Notes: generated from the sequence alone by a model not told the origin. A stretch of DNA of 64,000 bases from Monoglobus pectinilyticus (GCF_002874775.1 NZ_CP020991.1:1059225-1123224); one strand, 5' to 3'; shown: positions 16,822-25,926, counted from the first letter of the stretch. Translations and numbers: made by a program.

Positions 16822-17097
16822 TCATTTAGATTCTTTTTTTACATCACTAAATGGGAATTTTATATTCAACAAATCACCGGCACTAACGTCCAACGCATCT
16901 GCTATATTATATAAAACTTCCAATGAGAAAGGCCTCACGATATTTGGAGCTTCTATAGAACTTAAATGAGAGCGGCTAATATTTGCTCTTATTGCTAGTT
17001 CTTCTTGAGATAATCCTTTCATTTTTCTTATTGCGGAAATTGTAATACCTAATTCAATAAAACGGTCTCTGTTATCAAATCCAATATTTTCACTCAT
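16822..17097 (-). CDS. XRE-family helix-turn-helix regulator
   Basis: This 91-residue protein has an HTH at about residues 15-75 (ISAIRKMKGLSQEELAIRANISRSHLSSIEAPN), followed by SLEVLYNIADALDVSAGDLLNI. AGGGGGGT precedes the ATG. It is a lone regulator flanked on both sides by dispersed repeats. A decayed relative with the same layout (ENRNPFVELG, HLSSIEAPN) lies at 31060-31355, so this is one member of a local family. The target is unknown. Confidence 0.88.
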   Translation of the reverse strand: MSENIGFDNRDRFIELGITISAIRKMKGLSQEELAIRANISRSHLSSIEAPNIVRPFSLEVLYNIADALDVSAGDLLNIKFPFSDVKKESK

Positions 17098-17202
17098 TAA
17101 ATACCCCCCTGAATTTAATATATTATATCATATTTAAATAATATTTTCAATACGAAAGAGGGTTAAATTATATTATTATATATTATTTTAAATTATATAC
17201 TA

Positions 17203-17555
17203 TGTATATGACCCCATATAAAAAATTTTATTATTACATAATAGGGTGTTTGAACCATTTCTTTTTCTCGCAAGAAAAAGAAACGCTTCACCAAAGAAAA
17301 AGTGCTTGCTCGCTTAGGTCGCCTGCGGCTCCAAGGGGCGCTCGCACTACGCTCATTTCACCATGAAGCCATGCTTCATGATGAAAAAAGCCCTGTAACT
17401 TCCCGTTGACTTTGTGAACTACCGTGAAAAAAGATATTTCGAGTTTCCTATTTATTTAATTCGTCAAAAACGCTGGGGTTCAGCGAACATCGGAAGGGCG
17501 GCTATGCCGCCGCGTTAGGTGAGCCAACATCTGAACACGCAGTGTTCAATATATA
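17203..17555. repeat. Dispersed mosaic repeat, copy 3 (forward)
   Basis: Near-complete unit running from TATATGACCCCATATA through gtttgaaccatttcttttt, the palindrome TTTCTTTTTCTCGCAAGAAAAAGAAA and gcttgctcgcttaggtcgcc. It continues with cgctcatttcacc, cccgttgactttgtg and gcgaacatcgg, and ends with GGCGGctatGCCGCC and TGAACACgcaGTGTTCA. A reading frame of 110 codons just after it (17581-17913) lies mostly within the next copy and is not called. Confidence 0.85.
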
Positions 17556-17660
17556 AACTAATTATTTATTTTCTAATCTATTGATAAATTTTATAATTAT
17601 TCTATATTTTTTTATATTCGTTTTAATTAGTACCTACTTTTTGCTCAAATCTATCATAAT

Positions 17661-17905
17661 ACTAACTCGGAAAATCTTCATTCACGGTAGTTCACAAAGT
17701 CAACGGGAAAGTTACAAGGCTTTTTCTTTTGTGCGTGGAGCGCAAAAGAAATTAGCGGGGGCGAGCGCCCTTTGGAGCCGCAGGCGACCTAAGCGAGCAA
17801 GCACTTTTTCTTTGGTGAAGCGTTTCTTTTTCTTGCCAGAAAAAGAAATGGTTCAAACACCCTATTATGTAATAATAAATTTTTTTATATGGGGTCATAT
17901 ACATA
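17661..17905. repeat. Dispersed mosaic repeat, copy 4 (reverse)
   Basis: Reverse complement of the left two thirds of copy 3, ending in TATATGGGGTCATATA. Together they make an inverted repeat with arms of about 150 bases (17205-17350 with 17760-17905). The AT-rich DNA between the copies has no gene. Confidence 0.85.
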
Positions 17906-17952
17906 GTATATAAATGGTTTTTTTAGTTAAGTAAAATAATAATTATTTTCTT

Positions 17953-18045
17953 TATATATTGAACACTGCGTGTTCAGATGGTAGCTCACCTAACGCGGCG
18001 GCATAGCCGCCCTTCCGATGTTCACTAAAAACCACTTTTTATCAG
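17953..18045. repeat. Dispersed mosaic repeat, right-end fragment
   Basis: Contains only the end module: TTGAACACtgcGTGTTCA, GCTCACCTaacgcGGCGGC, GCCGCCcttccgatgttcac. It is in the same orientation as copy 4 and separated from it by the same kind of 45-base AT-rich spacer seen in the 31.6-33.5 kb array. Confidence 0.75.
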
Positions 18046-18090
18046 TATTTAAATAAAAAAGATACGTTATGTAATTTACAAACGTATCTT

Positions 18091-18429
18091 TTAACTTATT
18101 ATTCCAAATGATTTCGCATATGCTTTAATTATTTCTTCCGCATGACTACTTTGCTCAGGTGTCATTTTCACTAATATTTCATTTAGTGGATTGTGATTAT
18201 CTCTTGTGACTGTACCAAATAGAATATAATCTGCATCTATATCTAATATCCTACATATTTCCATTAATGATGGAATTGATAATCCGCTTAAACCTCTTTC
18301 GATTTCACTAATATGCTGACTACTCACGCCTAACTTATTCGCTACATATTCTTGAGTACATTTTTTCATTGTACGTGCATTACGTAATCTCGTACCTATT
18401 GGCCCATAATCATATTCTCTTATTCTCAC
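18091..18429 (-). CDS. XRE-family regulator, tandem paralogue 1
   Basis: The 112-residue protein has an HTH near residues 10-70 (IGTRLRNARTMKKCTQEYVANKLGVSSQHISEIERG). A conserved tail (DADYILFG, MTPEQSSHAEEIIKAYAKSFGI) follows. I start it at GTG 18429, 6 nt after GGAGGTGA. That start aligns its RIREYDYGPIG with the KIKPYDYAPVG opening of the next gene, whereas a longer ATG reading would include the ribosome binding site. It lies 34 nt downstream of the paralogue at 18464-18805 and both read leftward, suggesting a tandem duplication. Confidence 0.87.
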   Translation of the reverse strand: MRIREYDYGPIGTRLRNARTMKKCTQEYVANKLGVSSQHISEIERGLSGLSIPSLMEICRILDIDADYILFGTVTRDNHNPLNEILVKMTPEQSSHAEEIIKAYAKSFGIIS

Positions 18430-18463
18430 AATCTCACCTCCATACACATATAAAAACTAATTT

Positions 18464-18805
18464 TTATTTTATGAAAATACCGCATGATTTTGCATACACT
18501 TTTATTAATTCTTCTGCATACTGGCTTTGTTCAGGAGTCATCTGCAATAACAATTTATTAAACGGGTTATTATTGTCACGGGTAATAGTGCCAAATAAAA
18601 TGTAGTCCGCATCTATATCTAAAAATTTACATAAATCCATTAGCGAAGAAATAGATAACCCACGCTCTCCTCGTTCAACACTGCTAAGATGTTTACTATT
18701 AACGCCAATATAATTTGCCACTTGTTCTTGCGTAAGTTCTCTCATAACTCTAGCATTTTTTACTCTTTCCCCAACTGGAGCATAATCGTACGGTTTAATT
18801 TTCAC
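18464..18805 (-). CDS. XRE-family regulator, tandem paralogue 2
   Basis: The 113-residue protein closely resembles its downstream neighbour: HTH (VGERVKNARVMRELTQEQVANYIGVNSKHLSSVERGERGLS), then DADYILFGTITRDNNNPFN and MTPEQSQYAEELIKVYAKSCGI. In Clostridia this XRE class with a YILFG core and EQ-rich tail is common near mobile DNA, and its targets are not known. Upstream, 18806-19014 is AT-rich and holds no gene. The pair probably bind the same or related sites and could repress each other. Confidence 0.87.
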   Translation of the reverse strand: MKIKPYDYAPVGERVKNARVMRELTQEQVANYIGVNSKHLSSVERGERGLSISSLMDLCKFLDIDADYILFGTITRDNNNPFNKLLLQMTPEQSQYAEELIKVYAKSCGIFIK

Positions 18806-19014
18806 ATGCTCACCTCTAATTCAAGTTTGCATATTAATTATAAAACTTATACTTGATTTTTATAACCATCCATGATATGATAACTACATATTATGGATTG
18901 AGTTTTGAGAAAAATTTCTCCTTTTCGACAAAGTTTGCTAAAATTTTTATTTATTAAATTATACAATCATATAAAAAAACATAATAAATAAAAAAAGCTT
19001 GGAAGGGATTTAAA

Positions 19015-19968
19015 GTGAAAAAACTTCACATAATTATAATAACAATCATACTGCTGCTCTCCGCATGTTCAGCAGCCATATTCTTAACCCAAAACCCTGC
19101 GGCAACAGTCACAGAAACATCAGCGCTGACATCACCATACATATTATCAACAGAAATAACGCCGTCAGCGGAACAGCCGGCACAAACAGATTCGGCACAA
19201 ACGGCGAAAAAGCCCGGCGCCGGGCAACTGACGGCGCACTTCATCAATGTGGGTCAGGGCGACTGTGAGTTTATCGAACTGCCGAACAATGAAACAATGC
19301 TTATCGACGCCGGAGATTCGGGCAGCGGTCCCGAAATCACCGCATATATAAAAAACCTCGGCTATGATACTATAAATTACCTCGTGGCTACCCACCCTCA
19401 TGCCGACCATATCGGAGGAATGTCCTATGTGATTAAAAACCTGAACATCATTCATATGTATATGCCGAAAAAATCAACCAATACAAAAACGTTTGAAAAC
19501 CTGCTCCAAACTATACTGGATATGAATATTTCAGTGGAAAAAGCCGAATCGGGAACAGAGATTTTAAACACCGGAAACTTAAAAATCGGTATTTTGGCTC
19601 CTGACTCAGAAGCATATAAGAACTTAAACAATTATTCCGCTGTAATAAAAATGGACTATAAAAATACCTCTTTCCTGTTCATGGGAGACGCAGAAAAAGA
19701 GACGGAAGTAAAACTGCAGGATGAAGACGTTCAGGCGGATGTTTTAAAGGTCGGGCACCATGGTTCCGACACCTCCTCCACAACGGCGTTTTTGGAAAAA
19801 GTCTCTCCTAAATATGCCATAATTTCCTGCGGCAAAAATAATAAATACGGACACCCGGACAGCACAGTGCTTCAAAATCTTGAAAGTATAGGCTCGGCAG
19901 TCTTACGCACCGACCAGCTCGGTACTATAATTATTCGTTCAGACGGCACATTATTAACACAATTATAA
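19015..19968 (+). CDS. ComEC-like metallo-beta-lactamase-fold lipoprotein
   Basis: This 317-residue protein starts at GTG 19015, 7 nt after GGAAGGG. It has a lipoprotein signal with lipobox LLSAC (Cys 18) and a Thr/Ala-rich linker to about residue 75. The metallo-beta-lactamase domain has FINVGQGDCEFIEL, THPHADHIGG (HxHxDH metal site), FMGDAEKETE and VGHHGSDTSS. Family members resemble the DNA-degrading C-terminal domain of the competence protein ComEC and are predicted extracellular hydrolases or nucleases. No competence genes are adjacent. A second relative lies at 42553-43437. A strong inverted repeat follows at 19971-20099. Confidence 0.88.
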   Translation: MKKLHIIIITIILLLSACSAAIFLTQNPAATVTETSALTSPYILSTEITPSAEQPAQTDSAQTAKKPGAGQLTAHFINVGQGDCEFIELPNNETMLIDAGDSGSGPEITAYIKNLGYDTINYLVATHPHADHIGGMSYVIKNLNIIHMYMPKKSTNTKTFENLLQTILDMNISVEKAESGTEILNTGNLKIGILAPDSEAYKNLNNYSAVIKMDYKNTSFLFMGDAEKETEVKLQDEDVQADVLKVGHHGSDTSSTTAFLEKVSPKYAIISCGKNNKYGHPDSTVLQNLESIGSAVLRTDQLGTIIIRSDGTLLTQL

Positions 19969-19970
19969 GC

Positions 19971-20099
19971 TAACAGTTTCAGAAGGGCGCAATTTTTAAA
20001 ATTTTGACTCATATAAAAAAATAAACACACAAATTTTATTTGATATTGGCCGCAAAAATATCAATAAAAGCCTAGGATTGCGCCCTTCTGAAACTGTTA
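19971..20099. mobile_element. MITE-like element with 22-base perfect inverted ends
   Basis: A 22-base arm starting TAACAGTTTCAGAAGG (19971-19992) is repeated exactly in inverted form at 20078-20099, with 85 AT-rich non-coding bases between. Both ends begin with TA, the target duplicated by IS630/Tc1-type elements. The alternative is a long terminator for the gene ending at 19968. No second copy is seen in the window. Confidence 0.45.
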
Positions 20100-20482
20100 A
20101 ACACACCCGCATGCGCCTGATAGAAATATAATATATTTTTTATTAAACTTGCAAAACTATAATGCAGGCACTCGTCCGCTAATAAGTTACCTAGATGTAG
20201 TATATGCGCTTGCACACCCCAATAGGCGGTGAACTGACATATCACGCGAAGCGTGTACATACTTAGTTAAATTTGCTATAACTCCCTTTATATCAGACTT
20301 TTCCGAGGCTTGCAAACCACATTTTTATATATTTTTAATTTAAACAGCTTTAATTTTTTGTCTGGTTTTCACTTTCCACATTAAAGGAAAGTGTATTATG
20401 GCTTACATACATCTTGCAGGTTCGACCCTTTATGAATTTAAAAATTGTTCAGTAGATTAACATATCTTATCTTTCATTATTA

Positions 20483-20573
20483 GATAAAAGACTTTATAAA
20501 AATTCTCCTAAAATTTTATAAACACATGTATTTTTTTCATGTTTTGGGAAAGACTTTTATCTGAGGTGATAAA
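20483..20573 (+). promoter_or_regulatory. Structured leader before the SpoIIQ-like gene
   Basis: AGATAAAAGaCTTT near 20483 is nearly the reverse complement of AAAGACTTTTATCT just upstream of the ribosome binding site, with tctcct in the loop. The RNA could fold so as to present or hide GAGGTG. The rest of the gap 20100-20573 shows only small hairpins (for example CACTTTCC/GGAAAGTG, 20371-20396) and no gene. Confidence 0.35.
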
Positions 20574-21512
20574 ATGAGTAAAAATCCGAAAGACAGAGAT
20601 GACAGAAACAAAGGGAGAAATGACAATTATGACCGTAGAATAATAGTCGATCCGCCCAGCGATGAGCAGAAAAAGCAGCCGGAAGAGGCCGTTTCATCAA
20701 GAAGAAAAGGATTTTACATAATCCTTTTACTGGGGATTACGGCAATCGGAATTTATGCGGTTCTGAACTCACTGCTTCCGCACACCACTGCAAAAAAACC
20801 AAATGAAACCAAAACCGGCTCAGCCTACAGCACTGCGGCGCCAAACTATGACAGCGTTCCCGCAAACGCTCAGACAACACCATATGACGCAAGCGAGCCG
20901 CTGAGCAGAAACGAAATCAACTCTCAAACTCAAAAGGCAACCGAAAAGCCTGACGCTGAAACAACATCTGATTCCGAAGCAGCAGAACTGGTTCAGCCGC
21001 CTGTGTCCGGAAAAATTATAAAAGATTTTTCTGACTCTGAACTGCTCTATTCTGACACGATGAAGGACTGGAGAACCCACGCCGGAGTTGATATAGCCGC
21101 CAACAAGGATACGCCTGTAACAGCCATAAAGGACGGGGTTCTAAAAAAGGTATACGAGGACAGTCTTTTCGGCACAACCGTGATTCTGCACCATGACGAC
21201 AGCGGAATCGACAGTGTATACTGCAATCTTAAAGACGCAACGTCTGAGCCTATTGGCGCGGCAATAAAGATGGGCGATGTTTTGGGCAAAGTCGGAAGTT
21301 CAGCGGTGTCTGAAGTGAACGACCAGCCGCACCTGCACTTTGAAATCAAACTTGACGACAACTTCCTTGACCCGAAACAGTTTGTTAAATTTGAAGAAGT
21401 AGATTATGTTCAGCCGGAGCCGTCCGCTTCAGCGTCGGCCAGCGCTGCTACTTCAAGCAGTGCGGCTCCTACAACTTCAAACAGTTCGGTTCCCACCACT
21501 TCGAATCCCTGA
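20574..21512 (+). CDS. SpoIIQ-like membrane-anchored M23 peptidase
   Basis: The 312-residue protein has a polar cytoplasmic start, one membrane helix (about 45-67, GFYIILLLGITAIGIYAVL) and a Thr/Ala/Glu-rich linker. The LytM/M23 domain (about 142-265) holds both zinc motifs, HAGVD and HLHFE. The layout matches SpoIIQ, which links forespore and mother cell during engulfment; clostridial SpoIIQ keeps the catalytic motifs. Function here is inferred. After a Ser/Ala/Thr-rich tail the frame stops at TGA 21510-21512, but the same frame continues for 29 codons (acidic DDDYDYGDEDAE) to TAA 21602. The tail may have been lost by a point mutation. GAGGTG precedes the ATG. Confidence 0.85.
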   Translation: MSKNPKDRDDRNKGRNDNYDRRIIVDPPSDEQKKQPEEAVSSRRKGFYIILLLGITAIGIYAVLNSLLPHTTAKKPNETKTGSAYSTAAPNYDSVPANAQTTPYDASEPLSRNEINSQTQKATEKPDAETTSDSEAAELVQPPVSGKIIKDFSDSELLYSDTMKDWRTHAGVDIAANKDTPVTAIKDGVLKKVYEDSLFGTTVILHHDDSGIDSVYCNLKDATSEPIGAAIKMGDVLGKVGSSAVSEVNDQPHLHFEIKLDDNFLDPKQFVKFEEVDYVQPEPSASASASAATSSSAAPTTSNSSVPTTSNP

Positions 21513-21606
21513 ACGGCTTCACCTGCCAAATCATCGCCTGAAGTTTCCGACGACGACTATGACTACGGCGATGAAGACGCTGAAACAATGATAATTGATT
21601 AATAAA

Positions 21607-21642
21607 AGACCCTCCTATGAATGCTCATAGGAGGGTCTTTTT
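21607..21642 (+). terminator. Terminator after the SpoIIQ-like gene
   Basis: AGACCCTCCTATGA and TCATAGGAGGGTCT form a perfect 14-bp stem with loop ATGC, followed by TTTTT. It lies just after the distal TAA at 21602, supporting that codon as the ancestral gene end. Confidence 0.92.
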
Positions 21643-21784
21643 GTCTATGTCGGCGGACACGTCTTATAAGACGGTTACAACAATAAAGCGGATAAAAATG
21701 TTAGAGTCAATAATCACGCACCTCGTGAACATTCTTAAAAAAGTATATCATAATTTTTTTTACTAATATATTTTTCCGTGACTG

Positions 21785-22645
21785 CGCGCCTTACGCGGCA
21801 AACATAGTTTGCACATCACAACTAAGTAATTTATTGTGCATTTATGCGCCACGTTAGGTGAGCTACCATCTGAACACGTAGTGTTCATTATATAGCTTTT
21901 CTATGTATATGACCCCATATAATATTTATTATTTTACTTATAATAGGTGTTTGAACCATTTCTTTTTCTGGCAAGAAAAAGAAACGCTTCACCAAAGAAA
22001 AAGTGCTTGCTCGCTTAGGTCGCCTAACGGCTCCAAGAAGCGCTCGCCCCCGCTAATTTCATCTTGAATCTGCGCTTCAAGATGAAAAAGCCCTGTAACT
22101 TTCCCGTTGACTTTGTGTACTACCGTGAATAAAGATATTCCGAGTTCCTATTAATTTAACACATCAAAAAAGCTGGTCTTCGGCGAACATCGGTAGGTGT
22201 GACCCCACCTTTGGCGGGTGTGATACAAAGTGACTTCTTTTATTATAGCCTTCAACGTCAATTGTGGCTACACTTTTGTTTAAAAGTGTATGTTATATAA
22301 ACTATAAACGCCAATAAATAACTTAGGTGTCATATAATAAATTACTTAGTTGTGATGTATACGCACCCCGCTCATTTCACCATGAAGCATGGCTTCATGG
22401 TGAAAAAAGCCCTGTAACTTTCCCGTTGACTTTGTGTACTACCGTGACAAAAGATATTTCGAGCTCATATTGATTCAATCCATTAAAAAGTCAGTTTTTC
22501 AGCAAACATTGGAAGATGTGACCCCACCTGTAGGGTGGATGTGATTCTTTTTAATTCGTTTTGATTTATCTGCAATGTCTGTAAACCCGTCTGTAAGGCA
22601 GTCACTGTCACACACTGCAAGGTTCACTAAAAACACCTTTAATTT
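21785..22645. repeat. Dispersed mosaic repeat, composite copy 5
   Basis: A composite of an end fragment (cgttaggtgagctaccatctgaacacgtagtgttca, with a gcacatcacaactaagtaattta piece before it) and a forward unit from TATATGACCCCATATA (21907). A block with the ctacacttttgtttaaaagt hairpin (about 22190-22365) and a second partial unit from CGCTCATTTCACC (about 22372) to 22645 follow. The gcccTGTAACTTTCCCGTTGAC module therefore occurs twice. No gene is visible between 21643 and 22694. Confidence 0.85.
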
Positions 22646-22694
22646 TTCTGTTGACTTTTATAATTTTTTATTATTAATATAAATTACATGATTA

Positions 22695-23843
22695 TTATTT
22701 GGATTGAAACAATTCATACAGTGTGGGGCTGAAATTAAACTCTTTCATCAGCGTTTCGGCTTTTGTTTTTGCAGTCTCCATCACATGTTTTGAGGTGCTG
22801 CGCTTTACAGCTTTTATTAAAAGATTTTTAGGCGAGTGCTCAAAATCCACAAACTCCAGCATTTGCACTTTATAGCCCTGCCATTCCAATATTTTTCCCC
22901 GTATTGCATCGGTAGCCAACGCTGAAAAACGTTCCTTTATCAGACCGTAATCTGTGAGCGCAGAAAAGTTTTCTGTCTCTATCTGCCCGTTCAGCTCGTG
23001 CTGACAGCACGGAACCGATATTATAGCCTTTGCATTCCATGATACTGCGTTATATAGCGCATAATCTGTTGCCGTATCGCAGGCGTGCAGAGTAATGACC
23101 ATATCCGGTGGAGTTTTAACGCTATATCCGTTTATATCCCCTATTTCAAAGCTCAGTCCGTCATACCGATACTTTTCAGCCAGTTTATTACACTTTTCTA
23201 TTACATCAGCTTTTAAATCAAGACCTGTTATGCTCACTTTCATTTTTTTAATCTCAGTCAGATAGTAATATAATATAAATGTGAGATACGACTTTCCGCA
23301 GCCAAAATCCAGTATGTTTATACTGCTGAGTTTTAAAGAATCCACAACATTGTCCGCTATCTCAACAAAACGGTTTATCTGCCTGTATTTATCATACATA
23401 GAGCTAACGATATGTCCGTCCTTAGTAAACACGCCTAAATCAACCAGCGGCGGTATTGACGTGTTTTCCTCCAGCAGATACTTTTTCTTTCTGTTGTTGC
23501 CGGTTATGGCTTCGTCAGTTTTACTCGCAATCCGTTTTTTTATCAGACTTTCTTTGCCTTTTTTTGAAACCTTCAGCATATAGAAAAAATCCGCGCCCCA
23601 AGCGTCGAGCTGTCTGAAGCTCTCTGACCGCATTATCTCCTCAACGGTGCCTGTTATCAAATCCGGTTCTACGTTCTCGTGAAAAACCTGTTTTTCTGTG
23701 TAGCAGGCGATTTGATATTTCTCTGTGCCGCCGATTTTTTTCAGCTCTATTTCAATCTTTTTATATTTGCCGTCTTTATGTTTTGGATTGCTTATTACAG
23801 CCTTTAAGATTCTTTCACTGAAAATTGTTTTTATATATTCCAT
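22695..23843 (-). CDS. Class I SAM-dependent methyltransferase (Methyltransf_32-like)
   Basis: The 382-residue protein has an N-terminal region of about 150 residues (YIKTIFSERILKAVISNPK) and then a Rossmann methyltransferase. SAM motif I is ILDFGCGKSYLTFILYYYL near residue 177, with GLDLKADVIEKCNKLA and the loop VITLHACDTATDYALYNAV after it. The ACDTATD and CCQHELN segments are typical of a Firmicutes family related to Methyltransf_32, perhaps acting on RNA; the substrate is not established. AGGAGG lies 7 nt before the ATG. It begins 11 nt after the end of the short-chain dehydrogenase gene and is probably cotranscribed with it. Confidence 0.85.
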   Translation of the reverse strand: MEYIKTIFSERILKAVISNPKHKDGKYKKIEIELKKIGGTEKYQIACYTEKQVFHENVEPDLITGTVEEIMRSESFRQLDAWGADFFYMLKVSKKGKESLIKKRIASKTDEAITGNNRKKKYLLEENTSIPPLVDLGVFTKDGHIVSSMYDKYRQINRFVEIADNVVDSLKLSSINILDFGCGKSYLTFILYYYLTEIKKMKVSITGLDLKADVIEKCNKLAEKYRYDGLSFEIGDINGYSVKTPPDMVITLHACDTATDYALYNAVSWNAKAIISVPCCQHELNGQIETENFSALTDYGLIKERFSALATDAIRGKILEWQGYKVQMLEFVDFEHSPKNLLIKAVKRSTSKHVMETAKTKAETLMKEFNFSPTLYELFQSK

Positions 23844-23854
23844 TTCAGTTCCTC

Positions 23855-24577
23855 CTAAACCACAAACCCGCCGTTGACGCCGATAACCTGACCAGTTATG
23901 AACTCCGCTCCGCTTCCTGACAGAAAGTAAGCCAGCTCGCCCACGTCACGGGGTTTTCCGATTCTCATCACCGGGGTTTCGGAAATCAATTCTCTGACAG
24001 TATTTTCATCAAGCCCTGCGTTCATATCAGTATCTATAACCCCCGGCGCTATGCAGTTGACTCTTATATTTGAGGGGCCAAGTTCTTTTGCCAGCGCCTT
24101 AGTCATGCCGATAAGACCGGATTTGGCCGTTGAATATGCCACCTCGCACGAACTGCCCACTACTCCCCACATAGAGGATATATTTATTATTGAGCCAAAA
24201 TGATTGTTTATCATATGTCTGACAACGCCGCGCGTCACTCTGTACGGACCGTTTAGATTGACCTCCATAACCTCCGACCATTCCTCCTCGGTTATATCCG
24301 TGAACAAATTAAACTTTGAAATTCCGGCGTTGTTGATAAGTATATCAACTCCGCCGAATTTATCTTCTATTTTATCAATCATGCTCTCAACCTGCTCCGG
24401 TACGCTTATATCCGCCTTTATAGGGTAACCGCCCGTCTCCTCCGCCAAAGCCTTTGCTTCACCGGCGGATTTGTTATAGTTGATTATAACGCTATATTCG
24501 CCTCGGTGCTCTGCAAATACCCGTGCGGTTTCAGCGCCGATTCCTCTTGAAGCTCCGGTAATCAATACAGTTTTCAT
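23855..24577 (-). CDS. Short-chain dehydrogenase/reductase, FabG-like
   Basis: The 240-residue protein has the NAD(P)-binding TGASRGIG near residue 7, NNAG near 85 and the catalytic Ser and YxxxK (SSMWGV...AYSTAK) near 135-155. It ends GVNGGFVV, as in 3-oxoacyl-ACP reductases. FabG reduces 3-oxoacyl-ACP with NADPH in fatty acid synthesis, but no fab genes are present, so a different ketone substrate is possible. ATG 24577 is chosen because AAAGGTGG lies just before it; a GTG nine bases upstream is inside that site. It is followed after 11 nt by the methyltransferase gene and preceded by the terminator-like palindrome after lysC. Confidence 0.87.
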   Translation of the reverse strand: MKTVLITGASRGIGAETARVFAEHRGEYSVIINYNKSAGEAKALAEETGGYPIKADISVPEQVESMIDKIEDKFGGVDILINNAGISKFNLFTDITEEEWSEVMEVNLNGPYRVTRGVVRHMINNHFGSIINISSMWGVVGSSCEVAYSTAKSGLIGMTKALAKELGPSNIRVNCIAPGVIDTDMNAGLDENTVRELISETPVMRIGKPRDVGELAYFLSGSGAEFITGQVIGVNGGFVV

Positions 24578-24600
24578 AAAAACCACCTTTAAAGTATAAA

Positions 24601-24620
24601 GGAACGGTTTAAACCGTTCC
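24601..24620. terminator. Palindromic terminator candidate after lysC
   Basis: GGAACGGTTTAAACCGTTCC is a perfect 20-base palindrome, followed on the minus strand by TTTATACTTT. It separates lysC from the dehydrogenase gene. Confidence 0.6.
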
Positions 24621-24630
24621 AGTATGTTTT

Positions 24631-25836
24631 TTAAATATTGAATTTATCATGTATAACTTTAACTGCTTTTTCAGCATTTTCAAGCTTTATCAGAACCGAA
24701 ACCTTTATTTCGGAAGTTGAAATCATATGAATATTTATGTCATTATCAAACAGAGCCTCAAACATTTTTGCAGCAACCCCGGGGTTGTTCACCATTCCGG
24801 CACCGACAATAGAAACCTTTGACAGGTCATCCCTGTGGTTGACTTCTTTATAATTTAAAATATCCTTTAACCCTTCCAAAACTTCCAGCGTTTTAGCCTC
24901 ATTCTCACGCGTAACCGTAAACGCTATATCCTTTGTTCCCTCACGGCCTACTGACTGGAGTATCATATCAACATTTATATTCTCCTGAGCAAGCTGAGAA
25001 AATACTCTGAAAGCAATCCCCGGTGTGTTTTCAAGACCGACAACCGCTATTCTGGCAACATCGTTATCACGAGTTACTCCCCTAATCAACATTTTTTCCA
25101 CACTAACTACCTCCTTAACAAGAGTGCCCGGCACTCTCTCAAAACTAGATTTAACTTCCAATTTTACATTATACTTCTTCGCCATCTCAACGCTTCTGTT
25201 ATGAAGCACATTCGCCCCGAGGCTTGCAAGTTCAAGCATCTCGTCGTATGTGATTTCATCCAGCTTTTTTGCGTCCTTGCAAATACGCGGATCGGCAGTA
25301 TAGACCCCGTCGACATCAGTATAAATCTCACATTTATCTGCACGCATAGCAGCCGCTATAGCAACAGCGGAAGTATCACTGCCTCCGCGGCCCAGCGTCG
25401 TTATATTATCATATTTATCCAAGCCCTGGAATCCTGCAACCACGATAATATTTCTTCTGTCAAGTTCAGACTGCATACGCTCAGTATCTATATTGTTGAT
25501 ACGCGCATTTCCCGACGCGGCGTTTGTATTAAACCCTGCCTGCCAGCCGGTTAAAGATACCACCGGGCATCCTATTTTTTCTATCGCCATCGCCAAAAGA
25601 GCTATAGAAATCTGCTCGCCGCTTGAAAGCAAAACATCCATTTCACGCTTTGAAGCGTCAGGATTTATTTCATTCGCCTTTGTGATTAAGTCGTCTGTGG
25701 TATCGCCCTGTGCAGACACTACCACAATAACTTGATTTCCCGCCTTATAAGTCTCGGTAACCCTCTCTGCAACATTGATTACTTTTGCGGCGTCAGCCAC
25801 AGAACTACCACCAAATTTTTGAACGATAAGTCCCAA
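24631..25836 (-). CDS. lysC: Aspartate kinase
   Basis: Aspartokinase phosphorylates aspartate, the first step to lysine, threonine and methionine. The 401-residue protein begins GLIVQKFGGSSVADAAK, the kinase signature, has TTLGRGGSDTSAVAIAAAM for substrate binding, and ends with two ACT domains (about 260-400; VGLENTPGIAFRVF, VGAGMVNNPGVAAKMF) for feedback control. I start it at TTG 25836, 5 nt after AGGAGGGG. A longer reading from ATG 25893 adds 19 residues with no family match and contains that ribosome binding site. It follows thrB after 90 nt on the same strand, so hom, thrB and lysC may share a transcript. Confidence 0.95.
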   Translation of the reverse strand: MGLIVQKFGGSSVADAAKVINVAERVTETYKAGNQVIVVVSAQGDTTDDLITKANEINPDASKREMDVLLSSGEQISIALLAMAIEKIGCPVVSLTGWQAGFNTNAASGNARINNIDTERMQSELDRRNIIVVAGFQGLDKYDNITTLGRGGSDTSAVAIAAAMRADKCEIYTDVDGVYTADPRICKDAKKLDEITYDEMLELASLGANVLHNRSVEMAKKYNVKLEVKSSFERVPGTLVKEVVSVEKMLIRGVTRDNDVARIAVVGLENTPGIAFRVFSQLAQENINVDMILQSVGREGTKDIAFTVTRENEAKTLEVLEGLKDILNYKEVNHRDDLSKVSIVGAGMVNNPGVAAKMFEALFDNDINIHMISTSEIKVSVLIKLENAEKAVKVIHDKFNI

Positions 25837-25926
25837 AAAAACCCCTCCTGTTTTTATATATCTTTTCAAATAAGAATTCCATGCCGTAAACACAGTTTTC
25901 CTTTTGAAAATTCTAAAATAATTTAC

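Noticed and set aside
17581-17913. 110-codon reading frame
   Set aside because: Most of it lies in repeat copy 4, with no ribosome binding site and no protein family match.
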